Below, in pieces: positions 7,526 to 16,525 of a DNA stretch of 33,455 nt. A program made the position numbers and the translations under genes. Under the pieces are notes generated by a model. It did not search any database, was not told the origin of the DNA, and was given only the letters and a program-made list of their open reading frames with translations. Origin of the DNA: Streptomycetaceae bacterium MP113-05 (GTDB lineage Bacteria > Actinomycetota > Actinomycetes > Streptomycetales > Streptomycetaceae); NCBI GenBank assembly GCA_000497405.1, contig KI547038.1:397188-430642 (forward strand). Reading direction: 5' to 3'. Each line of letters opens with the position of its first letter. Position 1 is the first letter of the stretch.

Positions 7526-9216
7526 TCATCCGCCCTCGCGAATGTAGGTCACCCCAAATCCCTTGACCTGGCGATATTCCTGGAGTCTGGTAGAGAGCTC
7601 AAATGCGTCACCGGTGACGTACTGGAAAATGTCGAGGCCGCGGCCCAGCAGTATCTTCCAGCCGGTGTCGGTGACAATTGAGCGGTCGTGGATCGTGTTG
7701 GAGAATGAGACGTCGAGGTTGACGCCGCCGACTGCTGCACCCTGCTGAACCTTGAGCAGAAGCTCGCGCTGCCTACGGACCTTGTCCTCGCCGCTGTTGG
7801 CCTCAGAAGTGACGAGCTTCACTTTGACCTCGTCGCCAGCCTCCTTGACCGCGGCGACCCCCTCGATGAGTTCCATGAGGTTGCGGGCTTGGTGGAACAG
7901 GCGAATGTAGGGGTCAGTGATCGTGATTTCCCCGGCTCCGCGTAGGTAAGGGACGAGCAGCGTAGCGAATGAGACGCCGCGCTGGTTCTCCTGGAATTCA
8001 CGGTGCCCCTCGAACAGCGGAGCCTCCACGGCCTGCGCGTGCTCGCCCTGAGGCCCATCCTGGACGGCAATGACCGCCCCGCCCTCTGTCGGTTCGATCG
8101 CGCTATCAGCAGCCTCCGAGCGCTCGCGGCGCTCGCGGTGGTAGTACGCCGGGTATTCTTCCTCCTCCAAAGTCGAGACTGTGTGCCAGGTTCCGATCCT
8201 GTCCAGGTACCCGAACTTGACGTCGGCCATCGTCGAGTCGATTCGCAGGATCTGGTCCTTGACGCGCTTGCGCCCCTCGATCGCGAACCGCAGGATCTCC
8301 TCGATCTCCTCGGGTGCTGCCTCTCCGTGCGGGTAGAGGATCTTCATCAGCCCGGAGAACGTCTTGTGGATCCCGTCACGGTCACGCGTCGAGATGTCCA
8401 ACGAGAGCGAGAAGCGCTGTTGGTAAAGGTCTGAGCAGTCCTGGGCGCGCATCGACTTGAGCACTTCGGCGATGTAGTCGACGACGAACCCGTAACCATC
8501 CGAGAACATCTCCTCGCGGATAGTGTCCACCTCCCACCCAGGGATGCAGTGGTGCAGCCGGTCGAGGTAGGCGGAGTCGTGGTAACTCTCGGGCAGCTCG
8601 TCGAATAGGTCGGAGTGCTTGAGCATGTACGGCACGGTGTGCGAGGTGTTGCCGACGAATACCATCGACGCATCAGCACCGAGCGTCTCGACCCCCCGGG
8701 AAAACGATCTGTTTGCCATGTAGTTCTTCATGATGTCGACGAGCGCCCTGTCGGTTCGCTTCTTCTTGCCAGCGAACTCATCAAATGCGACGACATCCCA
8801 GTAGCCAACCAGGCCGATTCGCCCGTTAGCGTTATTGACGAACAACTTCGGCACGGTGACCTCTCCACCGGAGATGAGCATGCCATGCGGCGAGAACTCC
8901 GAGAAGATGTGGGACTTGCCGGTGCCCTTGGGGCCAAGCTCCACGAGATTGTAGTTGCGCTCCACGAACGGGATGAGCCGCACTAGCTGGATGAGCTTGG
9001 CCCTCCTCCCGAACAACTCGGGGTTGAACCCGATGGACTGCACGAGCAGGTCAATCCACTCGTCGGTGGTGAACGCACGCCGAGCCGTGAGGTAGCCCTC
9101 GATGTCGAAGTTCGACAACTGGATGGGCTTGATCGACCCAAGTATCCACGGCACAACCCGCGGGTCTTCACTGTGGAAGTACTCGATGTCGCAGATGCAC
9201 CAGACTCCTCCGACTA
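7526..9216 (-). pseudogene. brxL: BREX protein BrxL, 3' part (cut by IS630)
   Basis: About 563 residues that continue the N-terminal fragment at 10388-10846. Reading across the insertion point gives KLLV-GGVWCICDIEYFHSEDPR without loss. The AAA+-type ATPase core is present: Walker A in ELGPKGTGKSHIF and an acidic Walker B-like strand in VVAFDEFAGKKK. BrxL is the ring-shaped DNA-binding ATPase of type I BREX. The C-terminal ~170 residues are unusual. I see no Lon-type serine/lysine protease motifs; instead there is ITDPYIRLFHQARNLMELI and NTIHDRSIVTDTGWKILLGR, resembling the phospholipase-D-like C-terminal domain of MITD1 proteins. The rebuilt protein would be ~715 residues, close to family length. 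As it stands the gene is split, though a truncated ATPase might be made from an internal start. Confidence 0.85.
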
Positions 9217-10387
9217 GTGTCGCGTGATTCCGTTAGCGTTATTTGATTCTCTGTGGCAGGGTCTCTTGGTGTGGAGCTCTCCGTGGAACAGACCGCCGAG
9301 TTGCGGGAGTTGGTGAACAGCCGGGACGCACCCGCCGACATGGCGACGCGGGGCCGGATCGTGCTGTGGTCGGGCGAAGGCCGTCGGCGTAAGGACATTG
9401 CCGAGCTGCTTGGTGTATCGCTTCCGACGGTGGACCGCTGGAAGCGGCGTTATGCCGAGCTCGGACTGGCGGGCCTGGAAGGCGACCGGCCCGGCGGCGC
9501 ACGGGAACAGGTGCCGGCGCGGGTGCGGGCCCGGGTGATCGCGCTGACGCGCATGACGCCGCCGGACGGCACGGGGCTTTCGCACTGGTCCACACGCGAG
9601 TTGGCGAAGTACCTGAAGCGGGTCGAGAACATCACGGTGTCCTGGCACTACATCGCGCGGATCTGGCGGGAGGAGGGTCTGAAGCCGCACCGGTCCGGCA
9701 CCTTCAAGATTTCGAAGGATCCGGCCTTCGCGGAGAAGGTGACTGATGTGATCGGCCTGTATCTGGACCCGCCGGGTGGCGCGGTGGTCCTCTCGATCGA
9801 CGAGAAGACGCAGATCCAGGCGCTGGACCGGACGCAGCCGGTGCTGCCGGTCGCCTTCGGGGCGAGCGAGAAGCGCACCGCCGACTACGTGCGGCACGGC
9901 ACCACGAACCTGTTCGCCGCCCTGAACGTGACCACCGGTGAAGTGCTCGGTGAGTGCAAGCCGTCCCGGAACGGCAAGGACTTCCTGGCCTTCCTCAAGA
10001 AGGCGGTGAAACCGCACGCGGGGAAGGACATCCATGTTGTCCTCGACAACCTCTCGACGCACACCACCCCCGAAGTCAAGGAGTGGCTGGCGAAGAACCC
10101 ACACGTCCACTTCCACTTCACCCCCGTCGGCTCCTCGTGGCTGAACCAGATCGAGATCTGGTTCGGACTCCTGACCCGTCAGTCCATCCGGCGCGGAACG
10201 TTCGCCAGCGTCAACGTCTTGATCAAACAGATCCGTGACTACATCAACACCTGGAACACGACTGCGAAACCGTTCACCTGGACCGCGACCGCCGGCGACG
10301 TCCTCGCAAAGGTTCGCCTCGTCGCGACTAACGCGAAGAAACTCGTCAATAACAACGCGAACTGACATAAACAGGATCACGAGACAC
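9217..10387 (+). mobile_element. IS630-family insertion sequence, copy 1 (1171 bp)
   Basis: Ends GTGTCGCGTGAT and ATCACGAGACAC are imperfect inverted repeats flanked by TA on both sides (9215-9216 and 10388-10389), the usual IS630 target duplication, inside a CTAG. It lies within brxL. It is nearly identical to copies at 11324-12494 and 16526-17696. Confidence 0.92.
9253..10365 (+). CDS. IS630-family transposase, copy 1
   Basis: A 370-residue protein. An N-terminal HTH (RRRKDIAELLGVSLPTVDRW, about residues 48-70) is followed by a second HTH region (HWSTRELAKYLKR) and a DDE core with LSIDEKTQ, VVLDNLSTH and SWLNQIEIWFG. It moves the element by cut-and-paste into TA sites. A GTG start at 9253 is used. 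Protein sequence is identical in all three copies in the window, so transposition was recent and the enzyme is probably functional. Confidence 0.92.
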   Translation: MAGSLGVELSVEQTAELRELVNSRDAPADMATRGRIVLWSGEGRRRKDIAELLGVSLPTVDRWKRRYAELGLAGLEGDRPGGAREQVPARVRARVIALTRMTPPDGTGLSHWSTRELAKYLKRVENITVSWHYIARIWREEGLKPHRSGTFKISKDPAFAEKVTDVIGLYLDPPGGAVVLSIDEKTQIQALDRTQPVLPVAFGASEKRTADYVRHGTTNLFAALNVTTGEVLGECKPSRNGKDFLAFLKKAVKPHAGKDIHVVLDNLSTHTTPEVKEWLAKNPHVHFHFTPVGSSWLNQIEIWFGLLTRQSIRRGTFASVNVLIKQIRDYINTWNTTAKPFTWTATAGDVLAKVRLVATNAKKLVNNNAN

Positions 10388-10846
10388 TAGCAGCTTCGGG
10401 TGCGCCCTGATCGTGGCGGGCTCGACGAGCACGCTCTTGATACCGAGGTTAGCGAACTCGGCCTGGTAGACGTCGTCCTGCTCGTTGAGCGTGGCCGTGA
10501 CCTTGTCGATGACGCGGTGCCGCCCGCGCTCTCGGATCGTGGACTTCACCAGCTCGGACTGGTTCCGGAGCACGTAGTGGTCGGCCAGGATCTTGCGCAC
10601 CGTATCGATGCCCGCCTGGATCGTGGCCTCGTCGTCGGATGCCGCGTACTGGCCAAGTAGGTATTCCAGCACATAGGAGGGCACGATGGCGTTGCCCTTG
10701 ACGGCCTTCACCAAGTCCTTGCGTACCACCGCTCCCGGGAAGTGCCGGTTGATCTTGAGATCCAGCTCGCTCTGCGCCGGAGCTGCATCGACTGGCGCGT
10801 CCGCGTCAACCGATTCCTCCGGACTGGACTCACTCACTTCGCTCAT
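10388..10846 (-). pseudogene. brxL: BREX protein BrxL, 5' part
   Basis: The N-terminal ~152 residues of BrxL. After a variable acidic leader (MSEVSESSPEESVDADAP) comes the conserved family start: LDLKINRHFPGAVVRKDLVK, GNAIVPSYVLEYLLGQY, IRERGRHRVIDKVTATLNE and EFANLGIKSV. The ATG at 10846 has a GGAAGG about 9 bases upstream and lies 14 bases after the pglZ stop, so the genes were in one operon. An IS630 copy interrupts the frame at the CTA codon of PKLLV; the remainder is at 7526-9216. Confidence 0.88.
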
Positions 10847-10860
10847 AGCCGCACCCTTCC

Positions 10861-11193
10861 TTAGAAGTCGAAGTCCGAGGCGAATGAGCGCTTCAGCGTG
10901 TACATCGCCCTGCCATAGACGCGCCACTGGTTCGTATTGGGGATCAGTTCCTCCAGGCGGAACTCGACTGCCCGGTTGTTGTAGTCGTTCGCATCTTGGC
11001 TGAGCAGCATGACGGCGCTCTGATACCGATCGCGCCGGTCGGCCGATGCCTGGTTGAACACCAGCGGGGCGTGGTTGGAGATGAGAGTCTCGCCGAAATA
11101 CAGGCCGGCTCGCAGGGGTCGTGGCTGGATCTTCTCGCTGACTGGCTCGGTCTGGAAGAGTTTGACGACCAGCTGACCAGTGGTGATCTTGTC
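10861..11193 (-). pseudogene. pglZ: BREX phosphatase PglZ, C-terminal scrap
   Basis: About 111 residues open from the ISL3 end to a TAA at 10861-10863. Segments such as VVKLFQTEPVSEKIQPRPL, GLYFGETLISNHAPLVF, AVEFRLEELIP and the ending RSFASDFDF match, as I recall it, the C-terminus of PglZ-type proteins. The position directly before brxL is where type I BREX operons keep pglZ. PglZ is an alkaline-phosphatase-fold nuclease-like core component; the catalytic part is missing here. The rest of the gene was removed together with pglX and the end of brxC at the ISL3 boundary. The family call rests on remembered similarity plus gene order. Confidence 0.7.
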
Positions 11194-11323
11194 GGGTCTT
11201 CGAACTTAGTGGGGGTGCGGAGGCGTCGGACGGGCCGCGGCGTCACTCTGCGTGAGGCTGGTTGGGTGCTGGTGCCCCGGATGCAAGGAGCCCGCGGGTC
11301 TTCGTGATCATGGTTGTTGCCTA

Positions 11324-12494
11324 GTGTCTCGTGATCCTGTTTATGTCAGTTCGCGTTGTTATTGACGAGTTTCTTCGCGTTAGTCGCGACGAGGCGAACC
11401 TTTGCGAGGACGTCGCCGGCGGTCGCGGTCCAGGTGAACGGTTTCGCAGTCGTGTTCCAGGTGTTGATGTAGTCACGGATCTGTTTGATCAAGACGTTGA
11501 CGCTGGCGAACGTTCCGCGCCGGATGGACTGACGGGTCAGGAGTCCGAACCAGATCTCGATCTGGTTCAGCCACGAGGAGCCGACGGGGGTGAAGTGGAA
11601 GTGGACGTGTGGGTTCTTCGCCAGCCACTCCTTGACTTCGGGGGTGGTGTGCGTCGAGAGGTTGTCGAGGACAACATGGATGTCCTTCCCCGCGTGCGGT
11701 TTCACCGCCTTCTTGAGGAAGGCCAGGAAGTCCTTGCCGTTCCGGGACGGCTTGCACTCACCGAGCACTTCACCGGTGGTCACGTTCAGGGCGGCGAACA
11801 GGTTCGTGGTGCCGTGCCGCACGTAGTCGGCGGTGCGCTTCTCGCTCGCCCCGAAGGCGACCGGCAGCACCGGCTGGGTCCGGTCCAGCGCCTGGATCTG
11901 CGTCTTCTCGTCGATCGAGAGGACCACCGCGCCACCCGGCGGGTCCAGATACAGGCCGATCACATCAGTCACCTTCTCCGCGAAGGCCGGATCCTTCGAA
12001 ATCTTGAAGGTGCCGGACCGGTGCGGCTTCAGACCCTCCTCCCGCCAGATCCGCGCGATGTAGTGCCAGGACACCGTGATGTTCTCGACCCGCTTCAGGT
12101 ACTTCGCCAACTCGCGTGTGGACCAGTGCGAAAGCCCCGTGCCGTCCGGCGGCGTCATGCGCGTCAGCGCGATCACCCGGGCCCGCACCCGCGCCGGCAC
12201 CTGTTCCCGTGCGCCGCCGGGCCGGTCGCCTTCCAGGCCCGCCAGTCCGAGCTCGGCATAACGCCGCTTCCAGCGGTCCACCGTCGGAAGCGATACACCA
12301 AGCAGCTCGGCAATGTCCTTACGCCGACGGCCTTCGCCCGACCACAGCACGATCCGGCCCCGCGTCGCCATGTCGGCGGGTGCGTCCCGGCTGTTCACCA
12401 ACTCCCGCAACTCGGCGGTCTGTTCCACGGAGAGCTCCACACCAAGAGACCCTGCCACAGAGAATCAAATAACGCTAACGGAATCACGCGACAC
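11324..12494 (-). mobile_element. IS630-family insertion sequence, copy 2 (inverted)
   Basis: 1171 bp in the opposite orientation to copies 1 and 3, flanked by TA (11322-11323 and 12495-12496) within CTAG. It lies inside the leader of the ISL3-family element, between its left repeat and its transposase, so it is younger than the ISL3 element and may alter that transposase's expression. Confidence 0.92.
11346..12458 (-). CDS. IS630-family transposase, copy 2
   Basis: 370 residues, identical to copy 1 in protein sequence; one silent difference (an ACG versus ACC threonine codon near 11880) was seen. The DDE residues (LSIDEKTQ, VVLDNLSTH, NQIEIWFG) and the N-terminal HTH are intact. Together with copies 1 and 3 this shows recent multiplication of a single element in the island. 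Confidence 0.92.
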   Translation of the reverse strand: MAGSLGVELSVEQTAELRELVNSRDAPADMATRGRIVLWSGEGRRRKDIAELLGVSLPTVDRWKRRYAELGLAGLEGDRPGGAREQVPARVRARVIALTRMTPPDGTGLSHWSTRELAKYLKRVENITVSWHYIARIWREEGLKPHRSGTFKISKDPAFAEKVTDVIGLYLDPPGGAVVLSIDEKTQIQALDRTQPVLPVAFGASEKRTADYVRHGTTNLFAALNVTTGEVLGECKPSRNGKDFLAFLKKAVKPHAGKDIHVVLDNLSTHTTPEVKEWLAKNPHVHFHFTPVGSSWLNQIEIWFGLLTRQSIRRGTFASVNVLIKQIRDYINTWNTTAKPFTWTATAGDVLAKVRLVATNAKKLVNNNAN

Positions 12495-12523
12495 TAGACA
12501 GCCGATCATGAAAACCCACGGGC

Positions 12524-13867
12524 TTGAGCATCGACGATACCAACGAGGCCGCGACGCGACTGCTGGGGCTGGAGGGGGTGCATGTGACGCAAGTCAAGGA
12601 CGACGGCGCGAGTGGATCGACGGTGTTCGTCGTGACGAGTGAGGCTTCCGCGCGGGCCTGTCCCTCCTGCGGGGTCTTCGCCACCCGGCTCAAGGACTAC
12701 CGCACCACCGCCCCCAGACACCTGTCCTGTGGTGGGCGCCCGGTGAGTATCCGCTGGCGCAAGGCACGCTGGCACTGCACCGAACTCGACTGCGACCGCC
12801 GCTCGTTCACCGAGTCCATAGGCCAGGTACCCGCGCGGATGCGTACGACCGGGGCGCTTCGGCGGGCGGCCGGGGCCGCGGTCTGCGACGGCGGACGATC
12901 GGTAGTGCAGGCCGGCCGGGGTCTGGGCCTGTCCTGGCCGATCGTGCAGCACTGCTTCGAGGACTACGCCGCGAAGGTCCTGCCCGAGGAACCGCCGGTG
13001 ACCGAGGCAGTCGGGATCGACGAGACCCGGCGAGGGAAACCGGTGTGGAAGCAGAACCCGGACACCCACAAGTGGGAGCTGGTCGCCGACGCCTGGCACA
13101 TCGGCTTCGTCGACGCGGTCGGCGGGCGCGGCCTCTTCGGACAGGTCGAGGGCCGCAACTCCGCCTCCGTCGCCGACTGGCTGACGGCCCGGCCCGCCGC
13201 CTGGCGCGAACAGATCCGCTACGTCGCCATCGACCTGTGCTCCACCTTCCGCGTCGCCATCCACCGCGTCCTGCCCCACGCAGCCGTGGTCGTCGACTGC
13301 TTCCACATCGTGCAACTCGCCCAGCGCCACCTCGCCGACCTGCGCCGACGCCTCACCTGGAAACAGCACGGCCGCCGGGCCCGCAAGGGCGACAGCATCT
13401 ACACCGTCCGCAAACTCCTGCGCCGCAACAAGGAAGACCTCACCCACGAACAACGCCGGCGCCTCAAGACCGAGTTGGAGTACATGGGGACCTACGGCCG
13501 CCAGATCTACGCGGCCTGGCAAGGCAAAGAACTCCTGCGCGACATCCTGAGCCTGACCGTCACCCGCAGGCACGTCGCCCCCGACCACTCCGCGATCTCC
13601 GCCGCCCGCCACCGCTTCTTCGCCCACGTCGCCGACCACTCCCACCTACCCGAACTCGTCACCCTCGCCGAGACCATCGAGCAGTGGTGGGACGGCATCG
13701 AGACCTACCTGACCACCGGCATCACCAACGCCGCCTCGGAGGGCAACAACCGCCTCATCAAGCTCGAAGCCCGCAACGCCTTCGGCTTCAGGAACCGAGC
13801 GAACCAACGCCTCCGCTCACACTGTGCAACCACCCGGCGAAGCCGACGGGAGGCACACCCCCACTAA
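12524..13867 (+). CDS. ISL3-family transposase
   Basis: A 447-residue protein with the zinc-finger N-terminus of ISL3 enzymes (CPSCG near residue 46, then CTELDCDRRSF), an HTH region (RSVVQAGRGLGLSWPIVQ) and the DDE_Tnp_ISL3 core. Catalytic candidates are in GIDETRRGK, VVDCFHIVQLA and the late glutamate in NAASEGNNRLIK. The start is probably the TTG at 12524; the ribosome site is weak. The stop falls inside the right inverted repeat. The coding part is intact, but an IS630 copy separates it from the left end of its element. Confidence 0.88.
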   Translation: MSIDDTNEAATRLLGLEGVHVTQVKDDGASGSTVFVVTSEASARACPSCGVFATRLKDYRTTAPRHLSCGGRPVSIRWRKARWHCTELDCDRRSFTESIGQVPARMRTTGALRRAAGAAVCDGGRSVVQAGRGLGLSWPIVQHCFEDYAAKVLPEEPPVTEAVGIDETRRGKPVWKQNPDTHKWELVADAWHIGFVDAVGGRGLFGQVEGRNSASVADWLTARPAAWREQIRYVAIDLCSTFRVAIHRVLPHAAVVVDCFHIVQLAQRHLADLRRRLTWKQHGRRARKGDSIYTVRKLLRRNKEDLTHEQRRRLKTELEYMGTYGRQIYAAWQGKELLRDILSLTVTRRHVAPDHSAISAARHRFFAHVADHSHLPELVTLAETIEQWWDGIETYLTTGITNAASEGNNRLIKLEARNAFGFRNRANQRLRSHCATTRRSRREAHPH

Positions 13868-13879
13868 ATTCGAAGACCC

Positions 13880-15503
13880 AGTATTCGTAGACGTTGCCGT
13901 TACGCTGCACGTACGTCTGCGTCTCCAGCAGCGTCAGGGCCTCCCGTACCTGCTTGGACAGCACGGGCAGATCAAGCCCGAACCGGTCGTACACCAGCAC
14001 GGTCAGGTTGCGCAGGGTCGCGTGAAAGCCCTCGACGTACTTGACCAGGAAAAGCACTTTCAGTAGGCGCACTGCAAGCGGGTTTTCGAGGTTGCGCTCG
14101 GCGACGTCGATCGAGCGCTGCGCTGCGGACTTCAGAGAGGCGCGGATACCCGCGAACATGTGGTCGAACGTCGCGAGCCTGCCGACCTCGACATCGCCGA
14201 CATCCTTGGCGACCTGCTGCACGACACCAAGCATGGAACGCTCGCCGACCGAACTGTTGCGGCCCTCGAACACGTTGTGGTCCGAGATGCCTTCTATCGC
14301 CGCCTGGAAGAGCGGGAACTGGTAGCTGACGAACGGGTAGGTACCGACAAAGTGCGCCTCGTCGGTGTAGTTGCGGTAGGTCTTCGCGCCGTCAACGAAG
14401 TCAAACAGCGTTTTGAAGTTCGCGTGCTGCTCGCCGTACACCGTCGCCAGCGCTGACTCACCCGCCTCGTTCTTCTCCAGCAGCCGCTTGCGGATGACTT
14501 CCTCGACGTCGGCGCTGGTGAGCTTCACTCGGGTCCTGAATCGCGCCTGGATCTTGGAGAAGTCGTTGCCCTGTTGCTTGGTCCGGTCGCCGACGACCTT
14601 GTCCATGTCCTCCTGGGAAGTGACGAACACCCACGCCCGCCCTTGGCACTTGGTGTTCAGAGACTCGGCGATCGTCTGGAGGTTCAGCATCAGATGCGTG
14701 TTCGATCCGATGAACTGGCCGACCTCGTCCACGAAGAAGTTCAGCCGGAAGCCCTCCTCCTGCTTTTCGACCCACGCCTTGACCTCACCGGCAAAATCCT
14801 CAATCGACACCGAGTACTCGTTGCGGTACTTCGTCAGGATGTTAGTCGGCGTCCCCTCGGTCTGACCAGTGACCATGGCGTACGCTTTGGCCACATTGGC
14901 CTCTTCGAGCACACCCTCCTCGCGGCCATGCGCCCAGTCGCGTCCCGCGATCTGCGTGTAGGCAGCCTTGAACTGCTCGTACTGGCCGCGGTTGTCCAGG
15001 TCCCGCTCGAATCGAGCCACGTGGCCCTGGTTGCCGAAGTAGCCGCGGCTCTCATCGAAAACCTTGACGAACACCTTCAGTAGTGCGTCGGTTTGGTCCT
15101 TCGCAACGATCGTGGCCTTCTGGTCGATGTTGAACAACAGGCTCTTGGCAGGGATACGGTCGGCCTTGGTCAACAAAGCCGGGAGAAATGCTCCCTGCGC
15201 TTTGGAGCGGAAGCTCTCGGAGACGCGCTCGCGCGGGAACTCCTGCCCGTCCACATCACCGAGCAGGTGGGCGAGCATCTTGAGCAAGTGGGATTTACCA
15301 GAGCCGAAGAAGCCAGAGATCCACACGCCGTTCGCGTTGGTGTAGTTCGTGTACGCCTCAAGCAGGAGTTCGAGGCCCTTGGCCGCCTCGTTGGTCAGGA
15401 CGTACTCATCGACCTCGGTGCCCAGGTGCGTGGTGTCATCAGCCTTGATGACACCCTCGATCGGACGCTGGACGTCCTTGGCGAAGATCTCGTTCAGCTT
15501 CAT
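13880..15503 (-). pseudogene. brxC: BREX P-loop protein BrxC, N-terminal half only
   Basis: About 541 residues of BrxC remain, against roughly 1,200 in the family. It begins MKLNEIFAKDVQRPIEGVIK, the conserved family start, with Walker A at residues 63-71 (SGFFGSGKS) and an acidic Walker B strand in NFFVDEVGQF. BrxC is the large ATPase of the BREX complex. The start at 15503 lies 4 bases after the brxB stop, with AGGAGG 9 bases upstream. The frame runs into the right repeat of the ISL3-family element, which adds a foreign tail ending at 13788. The C-terminal half is absent from the window, so the protein is very unlikely to work. Confidence 0.88.
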
Positions 15504-15507
15504 CGAG

Positions 15508-16107
15508 TCAAGCCTCCTGTTCCAAGATGTCCTTGGCTCGGTAGTACTGGTCGTCTTTCAGTCGCCCGAACAGCACGAGCGAGGACCCCAACGTGTCGGA
15601 CTGCTCGTAGCGGCCAGGGAAGAACATGAGCATCGGCTTGCCCGTCACAACGCTCTGCAAGTTGTTCAGCACGTTGTGCGACCGGATGTACGGGAACACC
15701 TCGCCGATGCCGGTGAGGAAGAAGACATCGAAGTCGCCCTCGACGAGCTTGGCGCGGATCGCGGGTGCCAGGTGAAGCTGGGGGTCGAGCATTCCCTGGA
15801 GCAACTCGCGGAAGTCGGCCTTGTCTTGCTCGGGCTCGAGGGCGAGCAGGCGGTCCCAGACCCCGCGCTCTGTGAGCATCTCCACCGACAGGTCGTAGAG
15901 ATTGATCTCGCGGACCTCGATCCCCTCGTTGGCCAGTCGATTCTTCACGCGCTTCTTGGACCCTGCGATGGCGAGGGCGTCCTCGGGTGCGTAGTGGTAG
16001 ATGAAGAACGGCACCTCGTTACTCAGGCCCTCCATCTGAAGGAACCGCTTGCCACTGAGCACCTCAAACAGATGCTCTTCCTGCTTGGACAGCTCGGTGG
16101 GCGTCAC
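15508..16107 (-). CDS. brxB: BREX protein BrxB (DUF1788)
   Basis: A complete 199-residue protein, normal for BrxB. Family features include an N-terminal SGKRFLQMEGLSNEVPFFIY, the central REINLYDL, and FFLTGIGEVFPYIRSHNVL with LMFFPGRYEQ toward the end. BrxB is an essential small core component of type I BREX whose biochemical role is still unclear. The GTG start overlaps the brxA stop in a GTGA and the stop lies 4 bases before brxC, so translation was coupled through the operon. It is the only BREX core gene that survives whole, but its promoter side is now blocked by two insertion sequences in brxA. Confidence 0.88.
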   Translation of the reverse strand: MTPTELSKQEEHLFEVLSGKRFLQMEGLSNEVPFFIYHYAPEDALAIAGSKKRVKNRLANEGIEVREINLYDLSVEMLTERGVWDRLLALEPEQDKADFRELLQGMLDPQLHLAPAIRAKLVEGDFDVFFLTGIGEVFPYIRSHNVLNNLQSVVTGKPMLMFFPGRYEQSDTLGSSLVLFGRLKDDQYYRAKDILEQEA

Positions 16108-16523
16108 CGCTCGGGCCTTCCTGTAGCGTCAACGTTGGTCGGGAAGAACCGCAGATCGCTCGGGGAACTCTTAGACAAGGCGGCGGCGACCCGTCGCGAG
16201 AGCACAGCCCGGGACAGGCACCCGCGGTCAGCGAACAGGCCGGCCTCGCAGAGCATCCGGAAGACGTTCGAGCGCAGCTTGCGCAGCGTCGATTCCTTGA
16301 CTTCAGCTAGCTCGGTGTGCCATAGAACCTTGCCGCGCACGAATCTGTCGAAGTCCTCGTACGTGAGCGTGGGTGTCAACAGAAGAAATCGCTCGCGCAC
16401 GACCTCTTCGGCGAAGTCACCGATCAGGTCATAGCGACGGCAGGCAGCCGCCCACAGCAGGTGTCCACGCTCGGCGGCCGTGGCATCCACGAGTAGCTCG
16501 ATCTCGTCGTCAGTGAGCACAGC
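16104..16523 (-). pseudogene. brxA: BREX protein BrxA (DUF1819), 3' part
   Basis: The last ~139 residues of BrxA: LTDDEIELLVDATAAERGHL, then CRRYDLIGDFAEEVVRERFL and LRKLRSNVFRMLCEAGL, all typical of the family. BrxA is a small DNA-binding helical protein encoded first in type I BREX operons. The frame is broken on the 5' side by an IS630 copy and, beyond it, an IS4-like element. Removing both joins it without loss to the 5' fragment at 19233-19446 (REVTQRLA-VLTDDEIE), giving a rebuilt protein of about 209 residues, a normal length. GTG codons near its 5' end could allow some translation, but the first third would be missing. Confidence 0.87.
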
Positions 16524-16525
16524 TA

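Larger units (their letters stand above)
11194..13879 (+). mobile_element. ISL3-family insertion sequence, itself interrupted by IS630
   Basis: Terminal inverted repeats start GGGTCTTCGAA.TTAGTGGG and match at 23 of 24 positions. Without the 1171-bp IS630 insert it would be about 1.5 kb, a normal ISL3 size. The 8 bases outside each end (ATCTTGTC and AGTATTCG) do not match, although ISL3 elements normally leave an 8-bp duplication. The genes on either side are non-adjacent parts of a BREX operon. Both facts point to a deletion next to, or between two copies of, this element. Confidence 0.88.

Noticed and set aside
9214-10380. 388-residue frame opposite each IS630 transposase (also at 11331 and 16523)
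   Set aside because: Antisense shadow that spans the IS ends; lacks family features.
10850-10927. Upstream extension of the brxL frame (MARLWQGDVH...)
   Set aside because: Lies in another frame of the pglZ tail; BrxL has a well-placed ATG and ribosome site at 10846.
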